Source: Ardenticatenaceae bacterium (GTDB taxonomy: Bacteria; Chloroflexota; Anaerolineae; Promineifilales; Promineifilaceae). Taken from it: a stretch of 64,000 bases of DNA. The stretch lies in the NCBI GenBank assembly GCA_020634315.1, contig JACKBV010000026.1:1-64000 (forward strand), written 5' to 3'. The position numbers were made by a program, and so were the translations under genes. Under the pieces are notes generated by a model, which was not told the origin of the DNA, did no database searches, and saw only the letters and a program-made list of their open reading frames with translations. Shown piece by piece: positions 36,401-44,596 of the stretch (position 1 is its first letter; each line of letters begins with the position of its first letter).

Positions 36401-37287
36401 CTGGTGAGGCCGGAGCCATCGTAAACGGCCGTTTGCGATACATGATGCCAATCCAAAATGGAATAGTAGAGACAAAATTTAAGCCCATGACGCTGGCACG
36501 CATCGGCCAGCGCTTGCAGGGGATCAGCCTGGTAGGGTGTGAAAGCGACGATGTTGTATGAGGCATTCGGCGGTTGTGTCGCGGTGAAATTGCGCACCTG
36601 TGTGTCGTAGAGGCTGAAGCCATCGTGATGCTTGGCGGTGATGACCATATATTGGCTGCCAGCCTGTTTGAACAGAGTTACCCAGGCGTCAGCAGCAAAG
36701 CGGGTGGGATTGAGCAGGGCGGCGGCTTGCACTTCGTAGGCATCTTTGGCCCACTGCTCGAAATACATCACCCATTCACCTCTAGCCAACACGGAATATG
36801 GCCCCCAATGAATGAATGTGCCAAAACGCGCCTCGCGCCACCACTGCATCCGCGCTTCGTGCTGCAAGGCGCTTTCATCGTCCGGGTTGGTGGAGAAGAT
36901 GAACCAATCCAGCCCTACAGCGCCGTCGGGGAAGAGCAGGTAGACATCATGGATGCCCTGCGTCTGGGCGATGGGGGCGTATTGCTCTGTGAAAATAGTT
37001 GTCGCGCCTGTGGCCGTGATGGGCAGGGTGCCGATGAGATCGCCCGTTGCGGCGTCCAGCCTGATTTCGATGGTTTTCCCGGTGGTCGTGGCGGCGACAT
37101 AGGCCATGAAGAGGGTGTGTTGCCCAGCGCCAAAATCAATTTGGCGGTAACAAATCCAATCGCCGGGGGCTGTGGCGGTCAGCGAATTGCCATCGGGTGC
37201 CAGCGTGTTGCTTTGCACGCCGCCGCTTTGGGCGCTGCGCTGTGACGCATGAAAAATTGTATGGGCGCTTTTGCTTGTTTGTGCCAT
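33442..37287 (-). CDS. CBM6-like + GH29 alpha-L-fucosidase + GH3 beta-glycosidase in one reading frame
   Basis: From the ATG at 37287 (ribosome-binding site TAAGGA overlapping the previous stop) the frame runs 1281 codons. Residues about 10-125 are a CBM6-like module (GDWICYRQIDFG… GIHDVYLLF). About 140-565 is GH29 with the nucleophile Asp328 in LWFDGDWGG. From Met569 (35583) on is a complete GH3 enzyme: nucleophile Asp828 in GIICTDGG, the KHF-type segment LLKHFLAN and a C-terminal FnIII-like domain. Met569 has its own AAGGA ribosome-binding site 8 nt upstream and begins like a normal GH3. So this is either a true bifunctional enzyme, a single-base change that joined two genes, or a site of internal initiation. 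Fucose and beta-glucose removal suit xyloglucan. Confidence 0.85.
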   Translation of the reverse strand: MAQTSKSAHTIFHASQRSAQSGGVQSNTLAPDGNSLTATAPGDWICYRQIDFGAGQHTLFMAYVAATTTGKTIEIRLDAATGDLIGTLPITATGATTIFTEQYAPIAQTQGIHDVYLLFPDGAVGLDWFIFSTNPDDESALQHEARMQWWREARFGTFIHWGPYSVLARGEWVMYFEQWAKDAYEVQAAALLNPTRFAADAWVTLFKQAGSQYMVITAKHHDGFSLYDTQVRNFTATQPPNASYNIVAFTPYQADPLQALADACQRHGLKFCLYYSILDWHHVSQTAVYDGSGLTSIQPEWKDPYISEMKEQLRELIERYDPAVLWFDGDWGGSDWWWTEADGAALYRYLRVLKPDLIINERVKRDCGLGDFRSPEQYIPATGLPYDWETCMTMNGNWGYHATDNDWKSTETLIQNLVDIVSKGGNFLLNIGPKADGTIPQESSERLNAIAHWMALYSESIYGTVASPFPQTPTWGRYTQKPGCLYAHVFDWPTNGQLAMPHIENLQRIYLVDTPEISLSYSLADEGIVLYLPTQAPNPYDSVIAFAIPADDFPLTITTLALTTRNNLMSQSTTSAARSSLYPFQDPDLPIETRIDNLLTLLTPTEKILLLDNSSQTIARLGLQTAGQVEGYHGAAMGGPAEWSQWDGDKSPIPTTQFCQAIGLGETWDPEIVRQAAEAEAIEFRYIYHRFNRGGLVVRAPNADLGRDPRWGRTEECYGEDAYLNGTLTAAFVRGLQGDHPQYLRAAALLKHFLANSNEDTRGHSSSDFDERDFREYYSVPFRMGFASGAACYMTAYNAYNGIPCIIHPVVKEITVKEWGVDGIICTDGGALGLLVSEHHAYPNNKEATAACIKAGITQFLDNLYPSGVTDALADNLLTMADIDQALRGNLRMMIRLGIFDPPENVPYAQVGSEAPWTTEAHRSLARLVTQKSIVLLKNENQQLPLNLNQVKRIAVIGQYADDVLLDWYSGTPPYTVTPLAGIRNKVGDDVVVDYAIDNEGETAVSLARSADVAIVLVGNHPVCGNLGWAVPRYPSEGREGIDRRTITLEPQEESLIQQVYAANPRTIVVLLSSFPYAIQWAQENIPAILHMTHNSQEMGNALADVLFGDYNPAGRLVQTWPQSLDQVPPLMDYNIRNNRTYMYFKDTPLYPFGYGLSYTTFAYANLQTSSEAMTAKDTLTVTVDVKNTGTRAGEEVVQLYVRHLDSAVQRPDKALKAFKRVAIAPGETQTVTLTITGHDLAYWHTSKQAWVVEEGDIQVMMGSSSADQDLPLRKTIAVSM

Positions 37288-37297
37288 CTGTTTGTCC

Positions 37298-39778
37298 TTA
37301 TTGGTGCTGAAATTGGAAGGTGCTGATGCGCAGCGTGCCGCCAAAGACCAGATAGAGGTCGTGGATGCCGGTTATGTGGTGGATGGGGGTGGTAACGGCC
37401 GTCCACGCATACACATCTCCCGTCACCGGCGCTACGACTGTCCCAACCAATGTTCCCTCCGGAGCATCAAGCCGAATTTCCAGGTTGGCCGGTTCGGCGG
37501 CATTGGCGATGCTGGCGCTGAAGTGGGTCAGGCCATTGGCGAAATCGACATCTTTGAAGGCAATCCACTCACCTGGGGCGGCGGCGGCAACGGCCGTTCC
37601 CGCCGGTTTTGTCTCGTCCACCAGTTTCGCGCCGTGATAGGCATCAAAATTCTCGGCGCGGGTTAACTGCGTGAGGTCTCGCGGCGGAATGGTTTCGCCG
37701 TGAACGGTGAGGGCGGCGGTCAGTTGGATAGCGGCAGATGATTTGCCGATCAGGATGTCGTAAACGCCCGCTTCCACCGTCCATTTGTCGCCGGTGACAT
37801 CCCAAAAGGCCAGGTCGCGTGCGGCCAGCGTGAACTGGATGGTTCGCGTTTCTCCCGCTTCAAAGTGCTGGCGGCGAAATCCTTTTAGCTCCTTAAACGG
37901 CCGTTGCACCCGTGACTGCCGCGCATGAACATACAACTGCACGACCTCATCGCTGGCGCGTGTGCCGTTGTTGGTGACATCGACCTGAATCGTCACCTGT
38001 TCTGCGGCGTTGATGGCGCTGGCGCTCAAGCGCAAATTCGCATAGGCAAATGGGGCGTAAGTCAAGCCATGCCCAAATGGATACAGCGGCGTGCCATCAA
38101 AGTACAAATAAGTGCGCTTGTTTTTGATGATGTCGTACGCAAGGATGTCTGGTAAATCGCTCTCCGCAGCGTACCATGTTTGCGGCAAACGGCCGGCGGG
38201 CGCACAGTCGCCAAACAGCAGTTCGGCCAGCGCATGGCCCAATTCCTGCCCGGCGTGCGATGACCAGACGATGGCCGGGATGTGGTCGTTGGTCCAGTTG
38301 ATCGTGTAGGGGAAGCTGGAAAGCAGCACGACAATCGTTCGCGGATTGGCGGCGTATACCTGCTGAATCAGCGCTTCTGCGGGCAAGTGCAGCGCCTGCC
38401 GGTCAATCGCTTCCTTGCCTTCGCTTGGCTCTTCGCATTGCGCCCAGCCCGCGTTGCAGGTTGGATGGTTGCCGACGATGACAATGGCTGCATCGGCGGC
38501 TTGGGCGAGAGCGGCGGCGGCGTTATCTGTGTTGTCGGCGGCGTAGCTGACCGTGACCTCGTCGCCCATTTTTTGCTGAATGGCTGCCAGCGGCGTGATG
38601 GTGTAGGGGAGCGTGCCGCTGTACCAATCGGTGAGCAGTTCGTTTGCCCGCTGCCCAATCACGGCAAGATGGGTGAGCGCATTTTTGTCGAGGGGCAAGG
38701 TGTTTGCCTCGTTTTTCAGCAGCACGAACTGCTGCCGGGCCGCTTCGCGAGCCAATGCCTGGTGCGCTGGCGTGTTGATGGCAGCGTCGGTGATGTCGGC
38801 GTAGGGGTTGTGCGGGTCAAATTCGCCGAGGCGAATGCGGATGCTGAAGATGTGGGAAACGGCCGTATCAATGTCCATCTCAGTCAACAACCCCGCATCC
38901 AATGCCGCTTGAATGGCGGCAATTGTCAAGGTTGGGTCTGCGTCGTGGTCGGTAAAACTGTCCATGCCCGCCTTAATGGCGGCGGCGTGCCCCTCCGCAT
39001 CGGTGGCGTAATATTTCTGCGCGGTGACGATATTGGAGGGGGCGACGGCGTCGCTGACGACCAGCAGTGGTTGGTCTGTCCACTGCCGCAAAATGGTGTT
39101 GAGATAGGGGGTGAGGGTGTTGGGACGGCCGTTTACCAGATTGTAGGAAGTCATCACGCCGGTCGCTTTGTTGGCGGCGATAGCTGGATAAAACGCCTGC
39201 AAATAATATTCGTGCATATTGCGTGCATCGATGTTTGAATCGCTCACATCCCGGTTGATTTCCTGGTTATAGGCGAAAAAATGCTTCAACGACGGCGCGG
39301 TTTTTAGGTAAAACGGATCATCTCCTTGCAGACCGCCCGCATAAGCCATTGACATTTGGCCGGTCAGGTAAGGGTCTTCCGCGTACCCTTCCTCATTTCT
39401 GCCTGCGCGTGGATCGCGCAGCAAATCCACAACCGGCGCCCACACATTCAAGCTGTGTAAGGCGCGATTTTTGTAATGGTATCCGCGCACTTCGTCGCCC
39501 ACTGCTGCTCCAATTTGCTGCACCAGCTCCGGGTTCCAGGTGCTGCCCAGGCCAATGGCTTGCGGAAAGACGGTGGCCGTGCCCAGCCAGGCGACGCCGT
39601 GTAACGCTTCGCCGCCCGTCCTGAAGGCGCTAATTCCCAGGCGCGGGATGGCGGGTTGGTATTGGTGCAGCAATGAGATTTTTTCTGCGAGGGTCAGCCT
39701 TGCGACAAGGTCGTTAACACGAGTTTCGAGGGGTAAATCACAGTTTTGGAAAGGGTAAGAGGCTTTTGTATCGGTCAT
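37298..39778 (-). CDS. GH3 beta-glycosidase with C-terminal CBM6-like module
   Basis: An 826-residue enzyme. The N-terminal GH3 barrel has nucleophile Asp243 in LLVVSDAVAP, then the alpha/beta sandwich (VIGQRANELLTDWYSGTLPY), the FnIII-like domain (VTIQVDVTNNGTRASDEVVQLY) and, from about 705, a CBM6-like module (GEWIAFKDVDFANG… GIHDLYLVFGG) closely like that at the N-terminus of the next gene. No signal peptide: cytoplasmic action on imported oligosaccharides is inferred. Likely beta-glucosidase or beta-xylosidase. It heads the glycosidase operon, and the next gene begins 10 bp later. Confidence 0.9.
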   Translation of the reverse strand: MTDTKASYPFQNCDLPLETRVNDLVARLTLAEKISLLHQYQPAIPRLGISAFRTGGEALHGVAWLGTATVFPQAIGLGSTWNPELVQQIGAAVGDEVRGYHYKNRALHSLNVWAPVVDLLRDPRAGRNEEGYAEDPYLTGQMSMAYAGGLQGDDPFYLKTAPSLKHFFAYNQEINRDVSDSNIDARNMHEYYLQAFYPAIAANKATGVMTSYNLVNGRPNTLTPYLNTILRQWTDQPLLVVSDAVAPSNIVTAQKYYATDAEGHAAAIKAGMDSFTDHDADPTLTIAAIQAALDAGLLTEMDIDTAVSHIFSIRIRLGEFDPHNPYADITDAAINTPAHQALAREAARQQFVLLKNEANTLPLDKNALTHLAVIGQRANELLTDWYSGTLPYTITPLAAIQQKMGDEVTVSYAADNTDNAAAALAQAADAAIVIVGNHPTCNAGWAQCEEPSEGKEAIDRQALHLPAEALIQQVYAANPRTIVVLLSSFPYTINWTNDHIPAIVWSSHAGQELGHALAELLFGDCAPAGRLPQTWYAAESDLPDILAYDIIKNKRTYLYFDGTPLYPFGHGLTYAPFAYANLRLSASAINAAEQVTIQVDVTNNGTRASDEVVQLYVHARQSRVQRPFKELKGFRRQHFEAGETRTIQFTLAARDLAFWDVTGDKWTVEAGVYDILIGKSSAAIQLTAALTVHGETIPPRDLTQLTRAENFDAYHGAKLVDETKPAGTAVAAAAPGEWIAFKDVDFANGLTHFSASIANAAEPANLEIRLDAPEGTLVGTVVAPVTGDVYAWTAVTTPIHHITGIHDLYLVFGGTLRISTFQFQHQ

Positions 39779-39786
39779 GATAATTG

Positions 39787-39815
39787 CTTAAAATGTTTAC
39801 TACTGCTTGCGTCAA
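39787..39815 (-). promoter_or_regulatory. Possible promoter of the GH3 gene
   Basis: On the minus strand TTGACG (39815-39810), a 17-bp spacer and TTTAAG (39792-39787) end 8 nt before the ATG at 39778. No Shine-Dalgarno is present, so near-leaderless initiation is suggested. Confidence 0.4.
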
Positions 39816-39889
39816 GTGGTGTGCTCACCGCGCAGGATTGTATCAAATATCCGGCCGAATATGGGCAAAATTCCATCCCATAAACGCAA

Positions 39890-39924
39890 AACAAGGCTGT
39901 CGGACATTGCCCGACAGCCTTGTT
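39890..39924 (-). terminator. Intrinsic terminator after the duplicated surface-protein gene
   Basis: A perfect 14-bp stem (AACAAGGCTGTCGG 39890-39903, CCGACAGCCTTGTT 39911-39924) with a 7-nt loop, followed on the minus strand by a T-rich tail. It isolates the glycosidase operon from the gene upstream. Confidence 0.8.
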
Positions 39925-39944
39925 AGCGACACAGGGTGTTTAAG

Positions 39945-42900
39945 CTATTGGCTTACCACAATGGGTAAGTACACACATTCAGATGTGCCCAACTGGTAGA
40001 AGGTTGTGCTGCCGCTTACTTCGTAATTGACGACGAGCAAAGCGTGGCAGGTTGGGCTTTGGTATGCCGGGATGAAGAAGAGACCTTCTGGGCCGACGTC
40101 TTCACCTTCTGGAGCCAGATATTGCAGGAAGGCGGGCGCTGTCGGGTCTGTCAGGTCGTAAACCATAACCCCACCAATGCGTTCTAGTCCGACAAAAGCC
40201 AGGGTACGGCCGTTTACCACACCTTTTGTCACACCTTCCGGTTCTGCCCCTTTGTCATCGCTGCGACTGTCGAAGCTGTCCGCTGCGCCTTGCGAATTAA
40301 AGGTGGCGGCGCTGAATGCCGCCGTCAGATGGGCAACTTGGTCGCCACTGTCAAAGACGAGATTGCCAGCCGCGTCCCAAATGGAGAAGGAGCGTGCGCC
40401 GAAGGCGTAGAGCGCTTCATACTCGCCATTCATGTCGGCATCGCCCAATGTGTTGGTGACACGGAGGCGACCCAGGTTTTCTTCGAGGATGAGGGTGTCA
40501 GTGAAAACGGCCGTATCCAGCGTCAAATCTGCCACACGCACTTCCTCGCTAAATGTGTCGTAGTCGCGGGCGTCTCCTTCGTTGGCCGTGAGCAAATAGG
40601 TCATGCCATCCACTTCATAGGCAGCGATAGCATCCGGTTGATAGATGCCATAGACCGGCCAATTGTCGATGTTGATGCCGTCATCGTGGTCGCTGGCATC
40701 AAGCTGATTGCCGAGCAGACTGTAATCCTTGAAGCCCAAAGCGGTGATGGCCGTGACACTGTTCGTGTCCAGGTCAATCGTTGCCAAGGCATTGTTTTCC
40801 TGCAATGTCACCCAAGCCGTGCTGCTGTCGCTGGAAACGGCGATGTACTCCGGTTCCAGGTCTTGGGCAACCGTTGCCCCTGGGCCAAAGATGCGCACAG
40901 CGGCGGGCAGTTCACCGGCGCGTGGCCCGCCGACATTGAAGTCGGCAAAGCTGATGGGGGTGACATCTGCCTGTGTGATGGCAGCCATGCCTCCGGATAC
41001 ATCAATCACACTGACACTACCTTCGGGGTCAACGGTGTAGTCGGCATTGGGTTCGCCTTCATTGGCGACGACCGCTTTGCTCCCATCGGGGGTGAAGGTG
41101 ATCATGTCGGGCAGTGCGCCGACGGTGACACTGGTGATGAATGTGCCGGATATTTCGTAGAAGTAGACAAAGCCATCAGCCTGCTTATCGGCATTGGCGA
41201 CGGCGACGGCAACCATGTCGCCATAGACGGCGACGCTGTTCGCGCCGCCTGCCCCGATGGAGACGGTGTAAGCCAGCGTGGGGGAGATGGGATTGCTGAC
41301 ATTCAGCACTTCCATGGCCGGGCCGCCGGTGACGTTGAACAGTTGTTTGCTTCCTGGATGGTAGGCACCGATTTCTGAACCGGTGCCGCTGTAATTGCCG
41401 ATGCGTTGTGCTTTGGGGGTTGTGACAACTTCAAAGATTGCGGTGGAACCGCTGACTTCGTAGTTGGCAACGACCCAGGGTGTCCCTGTGGTTGTCTGGC
41501 TGGCCGGGATGAAGAGGAGTCCTTCGGGGCTGTTGTTGCCATTGCTGGGCGGCATGTATTGTACGAAGGTGGGTGCTGTGGGCACGGTGACATCGTAAAC
41601 CATGATGCCGCCATTTCGTTCCAGACCAATGAAGGCGTAGGTACGGCCGTTTACCACACCTTTTGTCACACCTTCTGGTTCCACACCTTTGTCATCGCTG
41701 CGGCTGTCAAAATCAGCGGGACTGCTGTTGTTCGTGTTGAACAAGTCAGGGGCGAGACCGGCAACCACATGTTCGAATTGGTCGCCACTGTCAAAGACGA
41801 GATTGCCAGCCGCGTCCCAAATGGAGAAGGAGCGTGCGCCGAAGGCGTAGAGCGCTTCATACTCGCCATTCATGTCGGCATCGCCCAATGTGTTGGTGAC
41901 ACGGAGGCGACCCAGGTTTTCTTCGAGGATGAGGGTGTCAGTGAAAACGGCCGTATCCAGCGTCAAATCTGCCACACGCACTTCCTCGCTAAATGTGTCG
42001 TAGTCGCGGGCGTCTCCTTCGTTGGCCGTGAGCAAATAGGTCATGCCATCCACTTCATAGGCAGCGATAGCATCCGGTTGATAGATGCCATAGACCGGCC
42101 AATTGTCGATGTTGATGCCGTCATCGTGGTCGCTGGCATCAAGCTGATTGCCGAGCAGACTGTAATCCTTGAAGCCCAAAGCGGTGATGGCCGTGACACT
42201 GTTCGTGTCCAGGTCAATCGTTGCCAAGGCATTGTTTTCCTGCAATGTCACCCAGGCCGTGCTGCTGTCGCTGGAAACGGCGATGTACTCCGGTTCCAGG
42301 TCTTGGGCAACCGTTGCCCCTGGGCCAAAGATGCGCACAGCGGCGGGCAGTTCACCGGCGCGTGGCCCGCCGACATTGAAGTCGGCAAAGCTGATGGGGG
42401 TGACATCTGCCTGTGTGATGGCAGCCATGCCTCCGGATACATCAATCACACTGACACTGCCTTCGGGGTCAACGGTGTAGTCGGCATTGGGTTCGCCTTC
42501 ATTGGCGACGACCGCTTTGCTCCCGTCGGGGGTGAAGGTGATCATGTCGGGCAGTGCGCCGACGGTGACACTGGTGATGAATGTGCCGGATATTTCGTAG
42601 AAGTAGACAAAGCCATCAGCCTGCTTATCGGCATTGGCGACGGCGACGGCAACCATGTCACCATAGACGGCGACGCTGTTCGCGCCGCCTGCCCCGATGG
42701 AGACGGTGTAAGCCAGCGTGGGGGAGATGGGATTGCTGACATTCAGCACTTCCATGGCCGGGCCGCCGGTGACGTTGAACAGTTGTTTGCTTCCTGGATG
42801 GTAGGCACCGATTTCTGAACCGGTGCCAGTGTAAACACCGCGCAGCTCAAGGCCAATGCTCGTTTCTTGGTAGGCTGTGCCGCTGTTTGTCACAGTCTCT

Positions 42901-43028
42901 TGTTGCGGCTGTGCCGCTGCTGAGGTGGCATAGCTGCTCAGTAGCAATATGGGGAGCAGCATGAAGCTGAGCAAAACAAGAAGTAGCGACGTTGCTTTTA
43001 GAAATTTCACACGCTTAAAGAAAAGCAT
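39945..43028 (-). CDS. Secreted 'choice-of-anchor I'-type beta-propeller-like protein with two near-identical halves
   Basis: A 1027-residue protein. A signal peptide (SLLLVLLSFMLLPILLLSSYATSAAAQ) is followed by two copies of a 480-residue unit (starting GTGSEIGAYHPGSKQLFN). Each has blade-like strands (GALPDMITFTPDGSKAVVAN, LEPEYIAVSSDSSTAWVTL) of the choice-of-anchor I family often linked to alkaline-phosphatase-like surface proteins. The C-terminus ends CVYLPIVVSQ, resembling a tail common on secreted Chloroflexi proteins. An AAGGAG site precedes the ATG. No enzyme motif is evident; extracellular binding or scaffolding is inferred. Confidence 0.8.
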   Translation of the reverse strand: MLFFKRVKFLKATSLLLVLLSFMLLPILLLSSYATSAAAQPQQETVTNSGTAYQETSIGLELRGVYTGTGSEIGAYHPGSKQLFNVTGGPAMEVLNVSNPISPTLAYTVSIGAGGANSVAVYGDMVAVAVANADKQADGFVYFYEISGTFITSVTVGALPDMITFTPDGSKAVVANEGEPNADYTVDPEGSVSVIDVSGGMAAITQADVTPISFADFNVGGPRAGELPAAVRIFGPGATVAQDLEPEYIAVSSDSSTAWVTLQENNALATIDLDTNSVTAITALGFKDYSLLGNQLDASDHDDGINIDNWPVYGIYQPDAIAAYEVDGMTYLLTANEGDARDYDTFSEEVRVADLTLDTAVFTDTLILEENLGRLRVTNTLGDADMNGEYEALYAFGARSFSIWDAAGNLVFDSGDQFEHVVAGLAPDLFNTNNSSPADFDSRSDDKGVEPEGVTKGVVNGRTYAFIGLERNGGIMVYDVTVPTAPTFVQYMPPSNGNNSPEGLLFIPASQTTTGTPWVVANYEVSGSTAIFEVVTTPKAQRIGNYSGTGSEIGAYHPGSKQLFNVTGGPAMEVLNVSNPISPTLAYTVSIGAGGANSVAVYGDMVAVAVANADKQADGFVYFYEISGTFITSVTVGALPDMITFTPDGSKAVVANEGEPNADYTVDPEGSVSVIDVSGGMAAITQADVTPISFADFNVGGPRAGELPAAVRIFGPGATVAQDLEPEYIAVSSDSSTAWVTLQENNALATIDLDTNSVTAITALGFKDYSLLGNQLDASDHDDGINIDNWPVYGIYQPDAIAAYEVDGMTYLLTANEGDARDYDTFSEEVRVADLTLDTAVFTDTLILEENLGRLRVTNTLGDADMNGEYEALYAFGARSFSIWDAAGNLVFDSGDQVAHLTAAFSAATFNSQGAADSFDSRSDDKGAEPEGVTKGVVNGRTLAFVGLERIGGVMVYDLTDPTAPAFLQYLAPEGEDVGPEGLFFIPAYQSPTCHALLVVNYEVSGSTTFYQLGTSECVYLPIVVSQ
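40339..41388. repeat. Tandem near-identical 1.05-kb repeat, copy nearer the 3' end of the gene
   Basis: This block matches 41779-42828 at a constant offset of 1440 bp (480 codons). By eye I find only four differences in about 1050 bp, all silent. Flanking parts of the two 1440-bp units (39945-40338 and 41389-41778) are related but clearly diverged. Confidence 0.9.
41779..42828. repeat. Tandem near-identical 1.05-kb repeat, copy nearer the 5' end of the gene
   Basis: Partner of 40339-41388. Identity ends abruptly at both sides of the block, which suggests gene conversion or a recent duplication confined to the block. Confidence 0.9.
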
Positions 43029-43197
43029 TAAAGGGTCTCCTTTGTATGGTAGGTAAATTTGGAAATGTCACGAAATGAGACGCGTCGATCATAGCACCAA
43101 AAAACGGCCGTTTATTAACGCCGGTGTTAAGGTCTTGCAAACGGTTTGTTAATATTATGTAAATAAATGATGTGCAGCATAGGTGATTGTCGAAGAT

Positions 43198-43250
43198 CCT
43201 CCCGGAGGTTTCTGAACCTCCGGGAGGATTGGGACAAACTCGAAAGTTGA
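43198..43250. repeat. Dispersed intergenic repeat A, copy 1
   Basis: A 13-bp inverted repeat (CCTCCCGGAGGTT 43198-43210, AACCTCCGGGAGG 43215-43227), then GATTGGGACAAACTCGAAAG. The same element is at 44281-44333, and the hairpin arms recur at 49273-49330. It lies downstream of the convergent side of phyH. Confidence 0.75.
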
Positions 43251-43253
43251 ACC

Positions 43254-44168
43254 CTATGCTTTCTTTAGTCCCCGTCCAACCAGATTTTTCATCAATTGCG
43301 GTGGCACCCAGGCGTCGTCAATCTTGTCCATTGTTGGCAGGTGCTGCGGGTACAAGCCGGCCGCTTGCAACCTTTGGGCCAATTCAGGAGCCATGTCCGC
43401 ATACCCCAACTCCGACCGCAAGCGGCGATAATAATTGGCATGATTGAAGAAATGCTTGTTTTCGATGCCATACCCCAGAAACATGGAGTATTTAGGGCCG
43501 GTAATGTAACTGCCAGAATGTAAAATGCGCGGGTCGAAAATGAGGCAGTCTCCCGGTTCGGTGGCGATCCATTCAGCCTGAGATGCCCACTCTTGCAGTT
43601 TTACGAAAAGGTAGCTCATGGCTCCCACCCATTTCAGGCGGGTCTCTTGCAGGCGGCGGCCAAGGCTGATTTGTGCCTGGGGGCGATGGGAACCGGGGAT
43701 AAAGCCGAGGCGGAAGCCGCTTTCGGCATAGCTTTGCAAATAGATGCCGGCGCGTACAAGCTGGTAGGGAGCGTCGCTTTCATTCCAGTCTGGCCCTTTA
43801 CCGAAGTCACGGTTAACGCTGTCTCGATGCCAGGAGATGGCGGAAAAGCCTACATGCAGGTCTGTGTGCTGTAAGAAGCGAATGTCGTTACCTAATAGAT
43901 CGCGAACGGCCGTTACCAGCCGTTCGTGAGTGATCAGGGGCCAAAAGTCGGGGTTCTTGGTCACGCCATCCGGTGTTGACCAGGACGTATCCAGTCCGCG
44001 CTGCCCCAGGCGTCCCTTTTTGCCGCTTGTGCTCATTTTGCCACGGGAAATCCCCGACAAAGTTTCTAGTTTGGTGGTGTAGTAACTGATTTCTTCCGCC
44101 GATAAAAACCCGCGCAGCACCACATATCCTTTCTCGCGGAAATTTTGCTGCCACTCTTGCGTATGCAT
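43254..44168 (-). CDS. Phytanoyl-CoA dioxygenase (PhyH)-family Fe(II)/2-oxoglutarate oxygenase
   Basis: A 304-residue protein of the PhyH family. The iron triad is visible as His114 and Asp116 in WHRDS and His217 in LHSGS, with GDCLIFDPR before the distal His. The N-terminus (REKGYVVLRGFLSAEEI) is typical. Such enzymes hydroxylate a small molecule or lipid using 2-oxoglutarate and O2; the substrate cannot be read here. A GGAGG site precedes the ATG. A copy of the first roughly 65 bp of the gene lies 242 bp upstream (44341-44405). It faces the glycan operon divergently. Confidence 0.88.
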   Translation of the reverse strand: MHTQEWQQNFREKGYVVLRGFLSAEEISYYTTKLETLSGISRGKMSTSGKKGRLGQRGLDTSWSTPDGVTKNPDFWPLITHERLVTAVRDLLGNDIRFLQHTDLHVGFSAISWHRDSVNRDFGKGPDWNESDAPYQLVRAGIYLQSYAESGFRLGFIPGSHRPQAQISLGRRLQETRLKWVGAMSYLFVKLQEWASQAEWIATEPGDCLIFDPRILHSGSYITGPKYSMFLGYGIENKHFFNHANYYRRLRSELGYADMAPELAQRLQAAGLYPQHLPTMDKIDDAWVPPQLMKNLVGRGLKKA

Positions 44169-44182
44169 ATTTGCCTCCTCTG

Positions 44183-44249
44183 TAAATTGGATTGTTCATC
44201 CGATGGTCGGATTAGCAATCCGACCTACGATTTTCATTCATGGGGGTCG
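44183..44249. repeat. Dispersed intergenic repeat B, copy 1
   Basis: Contains GGATTGTTCATCCGA and GTCGGATTAGCAATCCGAC inverted repeats, then CTACGATTTTCATTCATGGG. A nearly identical copy is at 44403-44470, and a reverse-oriented diverged copy at 49161-49230. Confidence 0.75.
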
Positions 44250-44280
44250 ACGACAGTTGTGTCGTTTCCTCTGGAAAAAG

Positions 44281-44333
44281 CCTCCCGGAGGTTTCAGAAC
44301 CTCCGGGAGGGTTGGGACAAACCCGAAAGTTGA
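44281..44333. repeat. Dispersed intergenic repeat A, copy 2
   Basis: Arms CCTCCCGGAGGTT (44281-44293) and AACCTCCGGGAGG (44298-44310) followed by the same GTTGGGACAAACCCGAAAG tail as copy 1 with two or three changes. Confidence 0.75.
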
Positions 44334-44340
44334 TAACGGG

Positions 44341-44470
44341 CCGATAAAAACCGGTGCAGAACCACATATCCTTTCTCATGAGAATTTTGCTGCCACTCTT
44401 GCGTAAATCGGATTGTTCATCCGATGGTCGGATTAGCAATCCGACCTACGATTTTTATTCATGGGGGTCG
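44341..44470. repeat. Partial tandem duplication of the phyH 5' end plus repeat B copy 2
   Basis: 44341-44405 repeats 44099-44163, the first codons of phyH, with several changes; repeat B (44403-44470) follows it, as it follows the original. The duplicated piece cannot encode a protein. Confidence 0.7.
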
Positions 44471-44596
44471 GTGGCCGCCGGTGAAGTCTCCTTATCAAGG
44501 ATGGGTGGCGAATCATTGTTCGCCTGCTGCATGGTAGACCTCTGTCACGAACAATTGGTTAAAGGGCAGTAAACATTCTTTTAACGCCTGACGCTC

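Noticed and set aside
40290..42818. Two open frames of 362 and 470 codons on the plus strand
   Set aside because: They are antisense shadows of the duplicated surface protein and repeat because the sense gene repeats. They have no ribosome-binding site or recognisable domain.
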